DNA of 64,000 bases from Tubulanus polymorphus (Eukaryota; Nemertea; Palaeonemertea; Tubulaniformes; Tubulanidae). The position numbers and the translations under genes were made by a program. Location: contig NC_134029.1 in assembly GCF_964204645.1 (NCBI RefSeq), forward strand, positions 19,052,450-19,116,449, given 5' to 3'. Positions 59,168-64,000 of the stretch are shown here, in pieces (positions within the stretch are counted from its first letter, which is position 1; each line of letters begins with the position of its first letter). The notes below the pieces were generated by a model. It was not told the origin of the DNA. It saw only the letters and a list, made by a program, of their open reading frames with translations, and did no database searches.

Positions 59168-61234
59168 TGAAATGTCACCCTCAAATTGATATCGCATAAT
59201 CTCAGAAGATGCGGAGAAAGTACATAGAAATATTTTGTAGATTTCTGTCGTTATCTGTAATGAAAGTACCTGTTTTTTCTGAAATCTATACGTTTGATTT
59301 CTCGCTCAAATCGACGCGCAGTGGCTCAGTTCTGCCATCTATCCACATTCTTAGATATCAAGACACAAGCTATTTCAGCTATTCCACTGGTTATTAGACT
59401 GTGTCACGCTTCACTTGAAGAATCTACGCCTGCCTCGAGCGATCAACATTGATCAACATTCCAGTACATCACAGCATTACCTCATCAACGTTCAGAACTT
59501 ACGGTTTCAACCTGAGAATACCTTTGTAGTTTAGAGTCAGGAACTTGTGGGCAATCAGGCTAGCTGTGGGGTTCGGGATTCCCCTTCCACCCCATGAGAA
59601 AATTTCGAAGTCCCTTAAACATTCCACCCTCAAAAAATCGGGACTGAATATTTTCTGAAGAATCAAAATTAAGCTTTAACAACTAGAAAAAATATAGAAA
59701 TTCTGTTGTGGCAATTTGGTGTTCTGCCATTTTAGAAGTGTCCGGATATCATAATGTATGTGAGCAACAATATTGCGGCAAAGCATGGAAAACGGCCCCA
59801 AATTTCTGAAGTGGTTATCTCCTTCCTTTGGACCCTGAATCTACTCCTGTAGGGCCAACTTCCATCAGTAATATGTTGAAAATTCATAAAATTTCAGTAA
59901 ATGAGATGTTTTTTTTTTTTCAATTATTCTTGGAACATGTCAAAATGCTTTCTATCTTGCAAATACCAGGGTCCAGTGAGAGCCTTTTAGCTAAATTTGA
60001 CATTTCCTTGGGCAACATTTCTATGGTGTTGTTTGTTGCAAATTTCGACTGACTCCCTTCAACGTGACATTATCGAAATGATCTACTGCTTTGGATTTTT
60101 ATAAAATCGCGGCCTACTGTTATTTTTGAAGCGAAAATTATGTCTGGCCGCCGTAAAGAAGTGTGCTAATAAAATGCTTTGTTACGCGCGTATTACTGGT
60201 TTAATTGACCAATTTCGAGCGTTTAATAAAATATGATTCATACGCTTTCTCTTGCGGTAATTAGCGGCCAATTGAGGCTGTTCTCCTACTATTTGCAGGC
60301 TGTACGAGTACTCTGCGCACCAGATTGCCAGTTCTCTAACCATCGGGACTATAGCGCGCAGGTTTTTATAGTCGCGAGTTTTATTTCCTGTGCGCCGGAT
60401 GATGATTATTTTCATAACGTCTTTACAGTGCAAATATTATCGTTACAATTGATAAAATATTTCAGTAGATTCAACTGTGCTCCCAGCCGGCCTCAAACCG
60501 TGATTTATATTCGCGATTAACCGCAGATGATTTCAACAATGATGGAATATCTCCAACGGCCGGGATTCGGTATCGGCGGAGTATCTATAATCCGTCTGCC
60601 GTTGAGAGAGCGCGAATGAGATTTTAGACGATGATGATGACTTACTTAAAGTCTACGATGATTTTTTTTTCGTTTTCGTTTACAAACAGTCAGTGAAGAT
60701 TTCCCCGACGAATGTGGACTCATCGTTTATATGCGTAAGAGATAAAACAGCCGGATTTTGATTACCGGGTGAAAATAGAGAAAAAAACCGCGCGGCTTTG
60801 TCTCTCTCGTATTTTGCATTCGATTTAGACACTTAGCTGTTCACTTAGCGGGAACTTTTTAACGATGATGCAACAGTTCCACTCATTCGCCGGGTAGGAT
60901 TTTTCTTCGTTTGGTTCGATTGTCGCCGATATTTAAAACCGATATCGATATTCTCGTATGTATGCTAACATTTACTTATCAGATTATCCGGCGTCTTTCG
61001 AGTGTTTGTCTCGAGATTAACTTTGTACTGTTGATTAGTGTCAAATACTCACAACGAGGGCTGGTCACTTACTAACGGACACTCACTCGAAAATTATTGC
61101 GATGTTGTACTGGACTTTGTAATGTCATATGCGTTCGTTGTTGGACTTGCAAGTTACTCTCTATCTACCAGGAATTCTCCGTGCTAGCTCAGGGGGAAAG
61201 AGTGGAAATCGTTTTATGACAGCTGTAGACAACA

Positions 61235-61278
61235 ATGGGTAACATGGATGAGGCTAGACTACTTATGTTAACGAACGG
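61235..61278 (+). CDS. Probable first coding exon of an unidentified gene
   Basis: ATG at 61235 is in a good context (CAACAATGG). The frame reads MGNMDEARLLMLTN and stops two bases into the next codon at a strong donor, GTGAGT (61279-61284). The roughly 700 bp upstream is CpG-richer than the surroundings, as for a promoter. I do not recognise the protein, and no second exon was identified before the window ends. A chance ATG plus donor remains possible. Confidence 0.4.
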
Positions 61279-64000
61279 GTGAGTTACGATGATGATAATG
61301 ATGCTCTTTGTTATTCAGACTTTTTCTGAGATTGTTCAGAAAACCACCATTACTTTCGAAGCTAATGAAGCACCACGCATTACAATGACATTTATATAGC
61401 TATACTACACAGAGCACTATACAAGATCATTATTCCCCCCAATGCCTCTTACACACAGTGCTCTGCGCATTTTTTGTGGTTACGACTTTTTCCCTAAATC
61501 TCTGGGAACTGCAATATTTTTTAGTTAGTTCTCAGAACTACAATCTGCATACATCGTTCAACAGTTATTTTTTGGATAACGGATTTGATGTAATTTTCTA
61601 ATTATTAGTAATGGACATAGGTGAAAAAGCTTTTTGATGATGAACCTTGTGCATCAGTACTGTATTACTCTTGTGTTTGATGATGTTTGAAGATGTTTGA
61701 GCTCTTAACTGGAGGTGAAAACCCCTGGGCCCATGTGTTGCACAGTTGTGTCCATACGTGGTCTTAAATCTGTTCTTAAGTCGTTAGATTGGCTATAGAA
61801 CTAAGTTGGTCTCAGACTGATCTTAAGTCGTGACTTTGTACAGACCCCTGTATAAACGCACTGAGCCTAGCTTTATGGACAGTATCAATGCGAATACCTG
61901 TGGATCGGGTCCCTAGTTCTTGGTGTTAAATCATGGACTAGAGTCTATAGTTAGATTTTTAAGTTCAATCAGTTGTTTTTCAATGATTCGACCCTATAGT
62001 CTTAAATCAAGTTTTAGGTTTACTAGTAGCATTAAATACGTCCATGCTAGTGGTAAAGTTTCGTAGTAAAAGGGTCTAACAACTTGTCTTATTAGCTTGA
62101 CGGAAAGGTATGGTATTTGGTGTTTATATTATTTCATATAAGTTATGTCATTCCTATAACCAAAAATTCAAAAAGACTAGAATTTTTGATGTTACTCGCA
62201 TGATGAACATATATATATATATAGATTGTCATGATTTTCCGCGGTATCCCGGGTACAGGCAGCCTCCAGGGACTATCTGCACTGCTCAAGCAGTTAAAAC
62301 TGTGGGGGTATTGTTTTGTTTGAACACATCAGTAAACATTTGTTTGAAGTGGAAACTAAACACCCGCAGGCATTGAGCACCTAGATATTCATAAACAACA
62401 TTCAACTACTGACAATGAGGTATGGCCGTTTTTTGTTAATTACTTGTACAGGGGGGTTTTTTTTAAAGAAAAATCTTTTTTTTTGGTAACTGGCTTCTAA
62501 AAGTTTTTTCATTATTCGAGTATTTTCCTTATAAGATTTCGCAAAGATTGTGGAAAAGAAATGAAATAGGAGTGAAAATTGTATTGAATCGGATTCAAAT
62601 GATGGAAGAAATGAAGAAAACTAACTGTTTTCCAAATCACCGAATTAAGAGCGGACGTAACACAACTGGTAAATCTCTAGATTGCTGAATTTCACAGAAT
62701 TCCAGAAGGCAGGTCTTTATTCCAAGTAATTAATAAAAAGCCTAAATAGGATTTTAAAGTATTTTGGCTGAGAAAATGGTATTAATCCGGGCCTGTGCCG
62801 AAGGGGGTTCGGGTGTAGGGAATGAACCCACCAAAATTTTTCAAGTACCCGTCAAAAAGTCAATGTCGAAAAGTTTGGGTCAAGTTTTCAAAATTTGAAT
62901 GCAATTTTCATATTCTTTTGGAAAATGTAATGTAATCCATTGTCGAATGATTTATTCAGGTACCCGTGTACTTCATATTTATGATCTGTCCTTTTCAATA
63001 AGAAGTGGCCCTTTTTACGTTGAAAAAGTGCCCTTATTCTTGAAATAGAACTGCCCCTCGGCACAGACCTGGGATCGTTTCTCGTGTTTGAGAGCCACAT
63101 CAACATTTCTCTGTTGCTAACTTTTACCTCTAAGTCCGCAGTTAATTTGTGAAAATAAGTCTAAAGCAAAAAGAAATCTACACAAAATTATTTGTGCAGT
63201 TGAATAAGTTAATAAAGTGAAATTAACGTGTCTATTTACTGTGATACATCTGTTCAAAACCTGTTCGAATAGCTACACATCGGTAATTCTTGGGTAAACC
63301 CTTTGTTTTGCATTGCTGCTGTCAGTTTTCTGAGAGGTTATTCGGTTTTCTCAATTACCGGCTGATTAGGTTGATTGCGAACCTACTGGTTTTAACACTT
63401 GGTCAGGGTTTCACTTCATTAGCGTCATGCTGTATGGCATACCTGGTCAGTCAGTCAGTCTGTCAGGGTTACTGGGTACGTAGAATTTTGAAGCTACGTC
63501 TACACTTGCTTCTTATACCCGGTTTACGCGTCTACACTAAGCTCGAAACACCGGTGCAATGCAGTTTTCTGCAAAACCCGGATTTTAGAAATTCTTCTTG
63601 ATAAAGAAGGGTACACTCCGCATTGAACCCGCATTCGCATAAAACTCTACATTTTCTCTAGTGTAGACGGTAAACCTGCGTCCAATGCAACATTCGGGCG
63701 CCGTAATTGACCTTGAACTTGCACCACAGATGTGGATTCTTACAAAACGGTTTTTGTTGAACCAGGGTTCATCGAAACCCGGGTTAAACGAAACCCGAGT
63801 TCAACGAGCTAGTATAGATGTGCTTATACTATTTGAGAGTAGTTTCTACGACTTATATTCTAAAAAAATCAAAATCAGAATAATTTCTCGTTCATTTTCA
63901 ATTAAACTCGTATTATTGATATCAAATTTCTCACTACTTTCGCGAAAATTACTATGATTTGAGATATCAGGTATAGTCTGGCCTGTAAGTGAAATTTGTA
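61279..64000. other. Presumed intron of the plus-strand gene
   Basis: Contains a decayed MITE copy (61727-61849), AT-rich sequence and a (TA)n run at about 62210. No acceptor joined to a convincing coding frame was recognised. Confidence 0.35.
61727..61849. mobile_element. Palindromic MITE copy 3
   Basis: GTTGCACAGTTGTG, GGTCTTAAATCTG and TTAGATTGGCTATAGAACTA match copies 1 and 2, with decayed ends. Confidence 0.7.

Larger units (their letters stand above)
45800..61234. other. Gene-poor stretch
   Basis: Apart from the repeats listed separately I see no convincing exon. CpG-rich patches lie at about 47840-48230, 58190-58590 and 60500-60960. The last lies upstream of the putative first exon at 61235 and may be its promoter. 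The frame at 55710-55955 (minus) was considered and left out. Confidence 0.5.

Noticed and set aside
1-64000. CRISPR arrays or prokaryotic operons
   Set aside because: Repeat spacing and sequence do not fit CRISPR, and the genes are intron-split animal genes.

Overview
The window is eukaryotic nuclear DNA. The three recognisable genes are split by GT-AG introns, codons run across splice sites in consistent phase, and most of the rest is short inverted-repeat transposable elements. Protein content (ELL, perilipin, EMC6) fits an animal. The density of palindromic non-autonomous elements and the gene spacing fit a marine invertebrate, possibly a lophotrochozoan, but nothing here fixes the phylum.

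Genes. Three genes lie head to tail on the minus strand. (1) ELL, the RNA polymerase II elongation factor, is complete: ten coding exons from 27547 down to 1090 join in phase into 602 codons. (2) A perilipin (PAT family lipid-droplet protein) has its TATA box at 37307-37313 and coding start at 36357. It has seven shared coding exons and two alternative terminal exons, at 30936-31022 and 28802-28921. (3) EMC6, a subunit of the ER membrane protein complex, runs from 39999 to 38120 and includes a 20-base microexon; its first short coding exon was not found. On the plus strand a probable first coding exon of an unidentified gene sits at 61235-61278 and continues out of the window.

Repeats. ELL introns carry a 2.1-kb foldback-like element (7917-10027). 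Its core is a 1.5-kb array of a 50-bp unit, and its flanks are inverted arrays of a 42-bp unit. Elsewhere there are several families of inverted-repeat elements (TIR 16-44 bp), including a TTAA-flanked one and one with a 33-bp perfect TIR. There is also a ~506-bp repeat present twice in opposite orientation, a truncated LINE with a C-terminal ORF, tRNA-derived SINE-like pieces, microsatellites and a G-rich purine tract.

Function. The three genes have unrelated roles: transcription elongation, lipid storage and membrane protein insertion. Their spacing (about 0.8 kb EMC6 to perilipin, about 1.3 kb perilipin to ELL) is compact compared with the 26-kb ELL body. From about 46 to 61 kb I see no convincing coding exon, only repeats and some CpG-rich stretches that may be upstream regulatory DNA of the plus-strand gene.
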